Origin: Ascidia mentula
Lineage: Eukaryota; Chordata; Ascidiacea; Phlebobranchia; Ascidiidae
DNA length: 64,000 bases
Assembly: GCA_947561715.1 (NCBI GenBank)
Contig: OX387205.1
Coordinates: 12,405,001 to 12,469,000, forward strand
Direction of reading: 5' to 3'
Shown: one piece after another, positions 14,970 through 25,744 of the stretch
How positions within the stretch are numbered: the stretch's first letter is position 1
Layout of the letters: every line of letters begins with the position of its first letter
Program-made: the position numbers and the translations under genes
Notes under the pieces: generated by a model
Told to the model about the DNA's origin: nothing
What the model saw: the letters and a program-made list of their open reading frames with translations, nothing else
The model's database searches: none

Positions 14970-15706
14970 TTATGATTCTAAATTTCTTGCATCGTCCAGA
15001 ACCCGTTCCACTCTGTCCTCGGCATCAGATTGCGGCACTTTAACAATAGATTGTGTAGATAAATTAACTCTAATAGTTTCTTATATACCTTGTTACTCCA
15101 TTCCGGATATCATTCCCCAGTCCATTGCAATCGTCGTGACAATTTCCACCTTCTATACTTTATACCACAGGCATAGAAACGTTTATTCCACTGACGAAGG
15201 AAATAAACGTTTTCGATGCTTGTGATATACCTAGGTTGCTCATAATGCTAACATGATTTAATTGCCACGGGTGCCCTGGCTGCTACAGATTGGTGTACCA
15301 CGGGTTTAAATAAGTGAATTTTTTCAAGATAAGATTTAGGCCTAAACGCTCACATTTGAATTTCTACATAAGGAGCAGTTAAAAGTGCAAGAATATATTG
15401 CAGGACAAAAGCATCACCAAAAGCGACTGTTTGACAGCAGAAAACGTAAAACGAAAGAATGTCTCACCTTCGACAACTTCATCCCTAAAAAAACAATAAG
15501 AACGGTAAAATGCATGTATTAGACAAGTGGTGTGTTAGTAGAAATAGTTTTCGTGTATTTTTTAAAAAAAATTACCCAATCCAAAAGGGGAGGGTCTTCA
15601 CCGCAATCCTTGCAACTCTTCTGAGAATTGACCGGCGCCTTGATGTTGCCTCGGCGTTTACAAGAAGACAAATGAGACACAATACCGCAATCAAACGAGT
15701 ATTCAT
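14970..15706 (-). CDS. Predicted cationic antimicrobial peptide precursor (Ci-PAP/Ci-MAM-like)
   Basis: Three exons: 15576-15706, 15468-15484 (a 17-nt micro-exon) and 14970-15037. They total 216 nt, or 71 aa, with phases 2 and 1 matching at both junctions. Residues 1-20 are a signal peptide (MNTR, hydrophobic core LIAVLCLICLLV, small residues NAEA before the cut). Residues 21-43 are strongly cationic (6 Arg, 1 Lys, no acidic) and amphipathic, with RRVARIAVKTLP and ending FWI followed by Gly44, a possible amidation donor. Residues 45-71 are acidic (10 D/E against 3 R), so the tail balances the +7 peptide with about -7. Signal, cationic helix and anionic C-terminal propeptide is the layout of the Ciona haemocyte peptides. 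From memory, the VAR-hydrophobic-x3-LP core resembles Ci-PAP-A. A weak TATA-like ATATTATG lies ~95 bases before the ATG. Whether the peptide kills microbes is inference. Confidence 0.75.
15161..15229. repeat. Near-perfect 69-nt hairpin in intron 2 of the peptide gene
   Basis: The arm starting TATACCACAGGCAT pairs with the reverse complement of the arm ending ATGCTTGTGATATA, including the inner GAAACGTTTATT-type block. About 30 bp of stem carry a few mismatches around a loop of about 9 nt (ACTGACGAA). It could be a microRNA-like precursor, a remnant of a tiny inverted-repeat element, or a template-switch product. Confidence 0.6.
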
Positions 15707-16639
15707 TTTGAACTGTATTTGCCTTTGAACAAAAACCTGACCTTTTTCACAGCAAACTTTCACATAAGAAATGACGAAGGTTCGTCTCATAATATACCCG
15801 AAACATGCAAAGCATTTGAACAGCTTCTGTATCGTCGGATACCTCTCTATGAATATGCAGAACCGGTCCTTTACATTTGTTTGTTCTAAAAATAGATAAT
15901 AAAGCTTGATAATCCGAAGAAAATCCCTAATGCATTGGTCATTGTTAAAAGACACAATAAAATCAATTTTTTAATTCCGTTTCCTGAAAAATATGCAAAT
16001 TGGTTTACTAAAGCCATTTTGCGACAAATCGTATTTGCACAGATTATGTAAATTTCTAAAAATTCCAAAAGATGCACAAAATCAAATGCGTTTATGGCAC
16101 TGACTTTGCGTCATCAATGGGTGCGACGTAACAGTGCTGCAGTTAAAGATGGGCAAAAATGAGTTGATTTAGATAGGAATTTTTGCAATAAGGCAAGTAA
16201 TAACCGTCAAAGAATATGAGAATCAAGCACCAAAAACAACAATTAACCTTTGGGCAAAAAATCTGCAAAAACCTTAGGAGAGAAGTTAAAATGGCCAAAA
16301 AATAAAGAAAAGTAACAAAATACAAATAAAACACACACCGTTACTGCACGAAAAGTAGATGAATTATAACATTAGTTGTGCATACTAAGAGGGGTCTGCA
16401 GAAAAGGAAAACGGCAGGGGGCAATGTTATGGCAACAATGCCATTCTGGAAAAGGGATAAAAAGATTTTTTTTGTTTGGAAAAAAGAAGTGATTTCAGAG
16501 TTCATTTGCCACTACTGTATTTAAAAAGTACTACATTTTTTACAAACATTAAAGGCAAGTACATTTCGACCCAAAACTTGCTCACACCATATACAAACCC
16601 TTGGGTAGTGCATAATTGTAGGTAAAAAAAAATTAAGCA
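15707..16639. other. Spacer: promoter side of the peptide gene and 3' side of the sulfotransferase cluster
   Basis: AT-rich sequence. The first ~100 bases above the peptide ATG are its likely 5' UTR and promoter on the minus strand. The rest should include the former 3' UTR of the pseudogene copy. No further gene was recognised. Confidence 0.4.
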
Positions 16640-18338
16640 CTAGGTTATGCTTTTCCACAAAGCACCCACAAGACTACTTACAGACGTAGTACATTCTGAA
16701 AGTAATTGGCCAATAGATTCAGCTGCATAAACCTTATATGACAAAAATAATGCTGCACAAATTATTACTCCAAGTGATACCAAAGATTACCTTGCAATTC
16801 GTACAAATGTTGGTTGATCTTTTGACAGTTCAGTTACTTTTGTTCCTCGTTTGTTTTCATGTGGAAATGGTTTATCAGGAACCCAGGAATTCGCAGAGTG
16901 GTTTCCACCCATCCTTTACTGAATACACCAGAAGCTTGTCTTCGGGAGCATTCTGCAGTACAAAAAGTATGATTTGAAATACTTGTAGGCGTCACCTGAA
17001 AAGATATAAAGATTTCATTTCCTCATGGTTGACAAGGTTCAAAAAAGTTAAGTTTTGGGTGAAACATGACTGGCAAGGTGCACCACCACAATGGAGAGCT
17101 ACAAAATATCACCAAAAATACCTCAATTACCTGTCACATATTACAACACACTCATCAAATACACAATCAAGAATGTATAATGAAGTTGAGACATAGAACA
17201 AAACAATACATTTAAATATGGATTGTGGGAAACTTAAAGTTATAGTAGTACTACTGGTTATTCAAAGCAAGAAGTAATCAGACAGCCAGGTAATTACCTG
17301 TACAACATGTGCATTGTGACGCCTGTATGCCCTTCTGCATTGCGATCTGTTGAATGCTGCACCACCTATCCAAGTCTTCTTTGGTCTGTATCCAAACACT
17401 GCAATAGCTGAAAAACGTTGCCAATAAATCAGTGCTTTCCAACCAGTGGGTCGCGAAGCATTTCTAAATGTTACGTTTTCTATTAGCTCACGAAATCATT
17501 GCATTATCATTACGTAACATTTATGCTCATATCTCATTGTGGGTCACGCAATAAAACTTGCAATAAAAGTTGGTCACGAACTGAAAAACGTTGGTAGGCA
17601 CTGCACTAAATAACTCTAGAAATTCACAATGACTCAACTGACTTATCAACATCATGTGATGGTCCAACTTTCTTGCAGTTGGTGAAAGTTGTCCCATAAC
17701 TCTTACAGGCAAAGAGTTAAGTTCGCTGTACTGAAATTCCAGTGATTCCAACCAAGCTCTTTCTGATTCTTTGGTTGTTGGGATAATCTACAAGTATTGA
17801 AACCACTGTTAAATTTTTTGGTATTTAGTAATTACAAAGATTAACCTGGGGTTTGTGAATCAACAAAAACAACCTTTTTCTTGTTTCAGCTTTTTTTTTT
17901 TTTTATTTAATGTTTGGTTTCTTTTCCACCTATTATGTCACATGATTTGGTTAATTACGTAAATTTTATGTGGCGGTTTGCAGACTTCTAATGAAAGGGG
18001 TCCATGAATGCAAATAGAATGGGAACCACTTACTTAATACTTACATCCCAATTGTAAAAATATAAGTTATCACTAGGTTAATTGCACCTTGGAATCTGGA
18101 AATGCTTCATGAATTTGATCCCAAAAGCAACAGGCTGGCAAGTCAGTGACAGCATCAACATTATTGTACATCGTTCGAAGTCTTGCTTGGCACCACCAAC
18201 TGCAATTATTTTTTCCCAATCATTTCGGTGGTAATCGAAGTGCTCCAGAAAGTCATAAACTTCATAGCCAAAATCTTGAAGAGCTTTGGCCATGGTTGTG
18301 GTGCCAGTTTCAGGCATTCCAGCAAGAATTACTTTCAT
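16640..18338 (-). pseudogene. Sulfotransferase-like copy A, disabled
   Basis: Same exon plan as the three intact copies: exon 1 18088-18338, exon 2 17643-17787 (145 nt), exon 3 17298-17407 (110 nt), exon 4 16640-16952. Exon 1 is 251 nt instead of 252. One base is missing near 18176, so the frame leaves the family sequence after KQDFER; the other frame then reads MYNNVDAVTDLPACCFWD as expected. Exon 4 begins NAPEDKLLVYSVKDGW but hits a stop after EFLG, because of another frame slip. A further in-frame TAA lies in the second half, ahead of the remnant membrane anchor. The P-loop reads GMPETGTTT rather than the GMPKTGTKS of copies B and D. The remnant tail (YKVYAAES, then LW KSIT) is closest to copy B. 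Splice sites are still intact, which suggests recent death, or assembly errors. An hAT-type element sits in intron 2. Confidence 0.85.
17430..17603. mobile_element. hAT-like non-autonomous element (MITE), 174 bp
   Basis: The ends are inverted: CAGTGCTTTCCAACCAGTGG with GTCGCG inside at the left, and on the other strand CAGTGCCTACCAACG with GTGACC inside at the right. CAGTG termini are typical of hAT elements. The flanking 8-mers CAATAAAT (17422-17429) and CACTAAAT (17604-17611) differ at one position, which fits a slightly decayed 8-bp target duplication. It carries no coding sequence and lies in intron 2 of pseudogene A. Confidence 0.6.
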
Positions 18339-18562
18339 GATTAAAAAAAAGGCAAAAAATCCTACATTTCTGAGGGCAAATTGTCAATTGCATGTGTTTT
18401 CTTGGGTCTTATATAAAACTTTAGAACACTAATGATCAGCAAACATACAAAAAGGACATAAAAAATCAAAAAAGCAAGGGAAATTGAAGCATATGATGTA
18501 CGAAAACACACACACAGGCAATATTTTTTTCTTCAATAATGATAATACAAGGACATATTAAA

Positions 18563-19851
18563 TCATACAAAGTTGGTGATGGTTTTCCACAAGTGCAACA
18601 CCACCCTCTCAACAGATGACACACTATCTGATAGCATTTGACTCAGTGAGTCAGCTGTATAGACCTTGTACACAACAAAAGATGTGAGGCAAGCAACTAC
18701 TGCCAAGGTAACTGCAGCCTCTTGAAACACACGCCGCAGGGTTGGATCGCCTTTAAGTAACTCAACAACTTTAGTGCCACGCTTGTTTTTGTGGGGAAAT
18801 GGTGTATTTGGTATTTCTTTGTCAAGAAATTTGCATAGTGGACCCCATTCTTCTTTGAGTGAGTAAACAAGCAGTTTTTCCTTTGGTGCATTCTGAAAGA
18901 AAATAGAGTAAGTGGTTAACTTATTATTAGAATGTTATTTTTTACCATTGTAAGTTTTCATACTGCTGCAAATCCTACATTACGAGAAAAATTCTATGGT
19001 AGATAACAACATATTCATTTATCTGTCAAGTTTGCATGTCTGTATACCTGCATAACGTTGGCGTTATGTCTTCTGTATGTCCTTCTTAATTGCAGAATGT
19101 TTATATGTGGTGTTGCAAACCATGTATGGATCGGGACACAGCTAAACAATCCAATAGCTTAAAAACAAATATTTTTTCACTCAAAAATTTGACAGCTGTG
19201 TTGTAAATTCAAATTAGCCCACCAATATATGAAAGAAATTGATCCATTTTTTTTGCTGTGGGAGAAATAATTGGCATCAATTTTAGTGGCATTGCATTAA
19301 GTTGTAAATGTTGTGCCATAAAAGCATCAATGAAAGCATCTTCAGACTCTTTCATGGTTAAAACTATCTGTAAAGAAACAGATTTGTTTTAAAAAACAGA
19401 AAAAAATCCTATCAATTTAAACCCCAAAATATATAAATCATCAAATAAAATGATTGCTTTGTCCTATGAGGCAGTGTGTGATGGCCTAGGGCATTGTGTA
19501 AAATAATCTACCACAGAAAATGTGTTGATCTACAAAAATTAAGACAAAATACAGAGTGACTTTTAAATGAGTAAAATCATTTATTTAAAAGAGTTTAACC
19601 TTCGATTCAGGGAAAGCTTCATGAATTTCATCCCAAAAGCAACACGCCGGCACATCGGTCACTGCATCAACATTTGCATACATTCGGCGGAAATCATCTA
19701 CACTGCCACCTGCAGTAAGAATCCTTTCCCAATCTTTACGATGATACTGGAAATGTTCCATGAAGTCATAGACTTCATACCCAAGGATTTTTAGTGCTTG
19801 GGCCATACTCTTGGTGCCAGTTTTAGGCATTCCAGCAAGAATCACCTTCAT
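18563..19851 (-). CDS. P-loop sulfotransferase-like protein, copy B
   Basis: Exons 19600-19851, 19223-19367, 19048-19157 and 18563-18892 (252+145+110+330 nt) give 278 aa, with phases 0, 1, 0. The N-terminus MKVILAGMPKTGTKSM is the 5'-phosphosulfate-binding P-loop of the sulfotransferase fold (GxPxTGTxS). Next comes LGYEVYDFMEH, and later the YRRHNANVM and KEEWGPLCKFL/FPHKNKRGT motifs characteristic of the Sulfotransfer_4 type. A hydrophobic stretch near residues 220-240 (AAVTLAVVACLTSFVVYKVY) and a ~33-residue tail follow, so it is probably membrane-anchored with the catalytic domain facing the cytosol. Sulfotransferases move sulfate from PAPS to an acceptor; the acceptor here is unknown and catalysis is not shown. 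There is no signal peptide. It is the middle member of a same-strand tandem cluster and is closest to pseudogene A, sharing the long tail. Confidence 0.85.
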
Positions 19852-20382
19852 ATTTAATTAATCTATTAAGGTTACTAAAAACTATCTGTGAGGTAATAAG
19901 GAAAATATAAGGATCACTGCTGAATAAAAAAAGAAAGAAAACTGCACTTGTACTAAACACTATGTATAAATTTATGTGCAATTAAAACTACATTTACACA
20001 AAAATAAGTGACTGTTAGCACAATTAACTTTTTTCAATTAACAAGTATAATAATTCAACAAAATGTAAAATTTTGTAGCAAAGCAAAACAAACAATTTTT
20101 GCAATGTTTTATATAGAGGTAAAATCATGAAAACTCGAGGTAAAATCAGGATGAAAAAAATGTAAGATCATTTAGCTTGTCTGAGCATTGTCATCTCAAT
20201 AAAGACATGCAATCGCAACACAACACATTATAATGCACATACACATTCAACACATTACACATTTTTAGTAAAGTATATAGTTTTCCAAAAAACTGCTTAA
20301 TTCCAAGAAGGCAGAACATTAATATCATGTTAAACAAACCTACAACAGGTCTAATAATTTCTTTTGTCGGCTCCAGCAAAGA

Positions 20383-22173
20383 TTAAGCCATATATAGTTT
20401 ATAAATGCAAAATGCAATGGCAACAAGGGTTGCTCCAAGCGTCAGAGACACTTCTCTCTCCACCCTTTTCATGACAGGATTTTCTTTGAGCATTTTTTGA
20501 ACATTTGTCCCACGCTGATTTAAATGAGGAAATGGTGTGGAAGGAATGTCTTTGCCAAGAAATGTACACAATGGCTCCCATCCTTCACTAACCGAGTATA
20601 GTAGGAGTTTGTCCTTTGGCGCATTCTGTAAAATATAAACATCGGCGTAAAACTCAACATGAAAAAATAAGCTTTTTTTTTTTGTTTTCCAAGTTTCGCA
20701 CGATTTGGTTGGTACATATGAGCATTGTGATCATTGGCAATATTATCAAATTCTGTTACAAATGATAAATGACAAGTCGAAATAGGAACAACTCACCTGC
20801 ACCACATATGCATTGTGTTGTCGATAGACTAACTTGCTTTGCATTGCATTTGTCACAGGTCTGGAAAAGATAGGAAATGCACAAGATGATCCAAATATCG
20901 CCCTACCTAAAACAAAAATTATTTTTATTCTGTGTGAATGATTACAAACATTATTACACAATAAAACAAGATAAAATACTGCGGGCACCAAGAAAATCAC
21001 AGAAAAATTGAGAACAACATATAGTAGCTTTAATTAAATAATCAGGTAGTCACATGGTGTCCAGTATGGTCTGCTCATGCCACTAAATTTACTGACCCAT
21101 CATCATCTTTCAAAGAAAATCACCTTTACCCTGGGTGCAACCCATAACTTGGCCTACATGCTATTTCATTTGCTGCTCATCTTCAGGTTTGCTTTTTAAC
21201 AATAAATTACACAGTATTGCACACAATTAGGGGTATGTCATGCAGTATTGCATGTGGTGACAAAAAAAACACATTTCGCCCGCTTGAACTGTAACAAAAC
21301 ATACTTTGGGTGTTGATAAACTTCCTTAGTTTTCTCATGGTTGGAGAAAAGAACCAAGCAAACAGAACTGACCAAGTTGACAATTCAGCAGCTTGTGCAT
21401 TTGCGCTTTTCCACCAATCTTCATCACTGTCCCTTCGCATTAGTATTATCTGAAGTCAGATGCAATTGTTACAGCAATATACAGTCATACCTCCACGCAA
21501 ACCTCTATTCGACTATGCCCTGGTAATTTACAGATTTAGTCTAGATTACAGTGTCTGACTGTACTACAATAGTAGTTCCCACACTATAGCGTTTTCGAGT
21601 TTGCATTTTTCAGAAAGAAGAAAAATATCAAGTTGCCTTCTGCAACTGAAAATTGAAAACTAAAAAAGGCTACTTGCTTTTAAATTAAAAAAAATTTCCA
21701 ATACATTTACATTTGGGCATGACATCCAAGGGTCGCGAAAAAGTTACTAAACACTGTTGTACAACCAGCAGATACATGGTAAAAATGAACCAAAGACATT
21801 ACAGAAAAACCTACAAGTCAAAGTAGTTATGCATTGTAATCAAATTTACTTACAGTATACCATTATACTGTAAACAAGAGTTACAATAAATATAATACGC
21901 AAATAGTTGCAATCAACACACCTTTGCTTCAGGAAAAGCCTTGTGGATTTCTTCCCAGTAATATGCTGCAGGAATGTCAGTGACAACATCAACATTTTCA
22001 TACATTCGTTGAAAATCTTCTGTGGATCCACCTACTGTGAAAATTTGTTCCCAATCTTTGCCATGAAAGGCAAAATGTTCCAGAGCATCGTACACATTGT
22101 ATCCTAGTTCAGTTAAAGCACACACCATCGATTTTGTGCCAGTTTTGGGCATTGCTGCCACAATCACCTTCAT
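20383..22173 (-). CDS. P-loop sulfotransferase-like protein, copy C
   Basis: Exons 21922-22173, 21305-21449, 20797-20906 and 20383-20625 (252+145+110+243 nt) give 249 aa. The first three exon lengths are identical to copies B and D. The start reads MKVIVAAMPKTGTKSM, so the first glycine of the usual GMPKTGT is alanine; the other P-loop residues are kept. LGYNVYDALEHF, YRQHNAYVV, GWEPLCTFLGKDIP and FPHLNQRGT mark the family. The protein ends in a single hydrophobic segment (LGATLVAIAFCIYKLYMA) with no luminal tail, so it looks tail-anchored. Exon 2 is the most divergent part. A hAT-like remnant may sit in intron 1. Enzymatic activity is inference from the fold. Confidence 0.85.
21566..21760. 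mobile_element. Possible hAT-like remnant
   Basis: The left side reads TAGTAGTTCCCACACTATAG. The reverse complement of the right side reads CAGTGTTTAGTAACTTTTTC followed by GCGACCC, the style of end seen in the clearer element at 17430. The ends are decayed and no target duplication is visible. It lies in intron 1 of copy C. Confidence 0.3.
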
Positions 22174-23619
22174 TTTTTTATATTCCAGTTTAACACCGGT
22201 AAACTAGTCCTGTTTCAAAAAGTACAGTTTTTAATGAATAAATACAGGATCCAACAGTATTAACACAAAACAGTTGTTTTGATATGCAATTACACAATAC
22301 AGATATAAACCATACAAATTAAGCAACAAGGTAGCTATTACCAACATCAAATTGACAATATGCTAAATACTTACAGTGTTAAAGTTCTGTAAAACCAAAT
22401 ATGGAAGTGAATTAAAAAATAATGAACTTCAAAGTCAGGTGAATGAGGAAATAATAGAACATAGCTAGTTATCTTGTGATAGAAAGGCAGCAATTTAAAC
22501 AAAGAATTGCACAAAATTTGCAGTAACACAGGGTTCATTACATTTGCTTTACTCTACATAAGTTAAGAAACATGATCAGAGTAATAAAACTGAAACTCTA
22601 AAATTGCACTTTTTTGTACTTTACACAATAATTGCACTTTTTTGTACTTGACACTTACACAATAAGTGTTTTTTGATTAATTGTACTTTACACAATAATT
22701 CAATGAGTAACTTTGTTGAGAAAGCAACTATTGCACTGGAAAATTCATTGTGTGCATTACAACATCAGATCAGTTTGCAAGTGGTGGAAAGATATCAATC
22801 TAATGCTGCATTTTGGTCAAGTTTTTCACAAGTATGTAAGATTCAATATAGGGAGGTTGACAATAATCAAGAGGGTTTGTTTGTTTTCGTTTGTATGATT
22901 ACTTGCATTGTTTTTCACGCAATGTTTACATTTCTTACGTCACAGATATACAGAACGGGCCAACAATATGTCGTGTTTGTGGCAAGCAGGCATGATCGTC
23001 AATAAAAGTGCTTATTATAAACTTGTGAGATCATAGAGGTAGAGTATTGCACATCAACAGGGGTTCGGCGAATAAAAAATACTAACGTCAGAACCAGAAG
23101 GTTGTTTGCACGCCATAACATACAAGTTACAGCGTCGTCCATGTTAGCTACGTTTTTGGCAGAAAATAAAACGGACCAAACGTGGTTTTTGCGACAAACT
23201 CAGCAGTCGAATTTCTCTACACAAACGACAAAATCTTTCTTCTTCACGTTCATCACCAACGTATTTTTGCTCGTGTTGCGTAATTGTAGGTCATGAATAC
23301 GAGGCAAACGAAACTGCATTTTGAGTACTAAGAAATGCACCTTCATCTTTGCTGCGGTTGCCAAAAGGAGGCGGTGCGATTGTGTGGTTAAATTCACAAA
23401 AGGTCGGGGGTGCGCGGCAAATGTGGACCCCGTACTCTACGCCAGTGTGTGAGATATGGCAAACGAACCAACAGCATTTGCAGATACATGCGACATAGAT
23501 TTGCTGTAATTGACAAATAAATTGGGCATACAGGAGTTAAGGAAAAATACAAACCTATTTAGGTTTAATGCAATTTATGTTTATTTCAAACCATGTGTAT
23601 ACAAAAAAAACTGTGATCT
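22174..23619. other. Spacer between sulfotransferase-like copies C and D
   Basis: About 1.4 kb, AT-rich, containing the presumed promoter of copy C and the 3' UTR of copy D. Short imperfect direct repeats around TTGCACTTTTTTGTACTT occur near 22600-22690. No additional family member or fragment was recognised. Confidence 0.4.
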
Positions 23620-24718
23620 TCAGTAAGGATGAAACCCCCCGAGCCAGTGCAGACACAGAGCAATCAATAAAATACAAACACTTGCGGTCAACAATGCTTC
23701 CCTGATACATTTTTTTAAAATAGGCTCCTCCTTAAATAACTGGACCAGACTTGTGCCTTTTCTATTTTCCTGGGGAAATTTAACTTCTAGGATTTTTTTG
23801 TTCAGGAACTTACAAAGTGGAGACCAACCATCCTTTACAGAGAATTCCAAAACCTGATCTTTAGGAGCTCTCTGTAAAAAACAAGTTATATGACTACTCA
23901 TATTGACAACTAACATGATTCTTATTAACTTATGGTCTCTTGTTCCAACAACAATAAAAAAAAAATAACCTGGTCAAAATTTGCGTTGTGCCGTTTGTAC
24001 ATCATGATGTATTGAAACTTGTTGATAAAGGCCTTCCCAAAGAAGTCAAAATGAATCTTGCACGCAAACACACAAATAGCTGAAAGAACAACAAATCATG
24101 AGTATTGCAATGCTATAAACCTAATCTATGCTACAAATCACATTTATATATTTAGTATATACTGTAAAATTAATTTCAAAGCGGGACATTCACTACTAAC
24201 CTATCAACACTGTAAATTTTTGCAGGGCCCTTGTAGTTGGTGTAAGCAAAACTAGCAGTCGGACAAGCAAAGCATTTCCCTCATCCAGCTGTCCTTCCAT
24301 GCTGCGAAACCATTCTTCTTCTGAGCTTCTTCGTATAAAAATTATCTTGAAACAAATATTTAAACTTTAACCTGGTAATTTTCTGATGCAATGCAGCAAT
24401 ATATTGCATGGGAATCACAACACAAAAGTAAAAATATTTATTTTATTTATCCGCCTAATAGTGTACCTTGGAGTCTGGAAAAGCTTCAAGAATCTGTTCC
24501 CAGTAAAAACATGCTGGGACATCTGTTACAGCATCAACATAAGTGTACATCTTTTTGAACTCGTCAATCGTCCCACCCCTCAGTAGTATGTTTTTCCACT
24601 GTGTTTTGTGGTGTATGAAGTGTTCCAAGTAATCATAGACTTCATAGCCAAGCAATCGCAATGCTTTTGCCATTGACTTAGTACCAGTCTTTGGCATCCC
24701 AGCTACAATTATCTTCAT
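23620..24718 (-). CDS. P-loop sulfotransferase-like protein, copy D
   Basis: Exons 24467-24718, 24201-24345, ~23970-24079 and 23620-23871 (252+145+110+252 nt) give 252 aa. It begins MKIIVAGMPKTGTKSM with an intact P-loop, then LGYEVYDYLEHF, DAVTDVPACFYWEQI, YKRHNANFD and DGWSPLCKFLNKKI. The C-terminus is a hydrophobic segment (ASVCILLIALCLHWLGGF) ending HPY, consistent with a tail anchor. The middle exon has drifted most (RRSSEEEWF where copy B has MKESEDAF). It is the first gene of the tandem cluster, and every copy has its own upstream spacer, so each is probably transcribed on its own. The substrate is unknown. Confidence 0.85.
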
Positions 24719-25703
24719 GGCAGATTAAAAAGCTCACTTCTATTGGCAATGCAAACTATCAATGTATTTAAATGAGTGCAAGCTGAACTATAAATTGGAT
24801 AATTTGCCTGGGCCCTGGCTGGTATTTCACACTGGAATATTTACAATGTTATTTTTTTCTTTTCCTATCTTTCTGATATCTCAAGAAAATTGTTTCAACA
24901 CATCATAACCCAATCGAAAACGTCTGCATTACTGTCAAATTTGCCCTCAATACAGCTAGTCTGACAAGCCTGGTCGTTGCATTTGTTTTTTTTTATCACA
25001 CAATTTAAGGCATTATAAAACCCGTTGCCCTGCAATGTGTTTATTTTTGTCGCGTTTAAAGCATTCAATGATTGATTTTTCTCGCGTTTTAAAGCGTTCA
25101 AAAAAGCTTTTTCAAAATGCCGCAAGTTTCACTCTACTCAAATTCTGCAAACAGCTCAAAGTAAATAAACAATGACCTAGTTGCACGCATGACTTCACAC
25201 GTAATTGCAAACTGATTTTAAATTCAGTATTTAACGACAAAAAAGATACATTTAACATAACATTTCTAATAAGGAATATGGAAAAGAAGCATAGAAAAAT
25301 TTCCTAACAAAGTAAGAGATTTGAGGTAGCTGGTCAACTATTACATAACTTTCTTTTAACTTCTGTGTTCAACAAAACTGCGTAACATTTGTTTTTGGCA
25401 ACCAGCTGACGAACATATCATTTTGCAAGCGCAGTAATATCCACAAACAAAGTTCGGTGTACCACGCTGTAGTAACGTTAACGTTGTTTTTAACACAAAA
25501 GATTGGCGCAAAAAAGGAGCCACTGGATTCGTTGTCAGCTCAACATTTTGTTCCTTCACTTCATTGCACAAAGTCGATAGTCTTCCAGTTCGAGGCCAGT
25601 TGTGTAGTGGAAAACCACGTTGGTAACAATAACGAAGTATTCGAACAGGGCAAATAAGGAATAAACTGTCAAAAGCAATACCTATATGTTACTATACAAG
25701 CTG
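24719..25703. other. Spacer between copy D and PGAP2
   Basis: Promoter side of sulfotransferase-like copy D and presumed 3' UTR of PGAP2 on the same strand. It contains low-complexity AT-rich DNA and three loosely repeated TTTAAGGCATT/TTTAAAGCATT-like blocks at 25005-25100. No gene was recognised. Confidence 0.4.
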
Positions 25704-25744
25704 CTAGTTTGTTTGCAAGATATTCACTTTTGCTCTATGCACTT

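Noticed and set aside
15886-16334. Hydrophobic minus-strand frames above the peptide gene that could be further secreted peptides
   Set aside because: They are T-rich with no clear signal cleavage site, no cationic segment and no acidic tail, unlike the gene at 14970-15706.
22673-23005. Plus-strand 110-codon frame between sulfotransferase-like copies C and D
   Set aside because: It starts without ATG, contains low-complexity AT-rich sequence and matches no family I know. Its hydrophobic part is typical of T-rich DNA.
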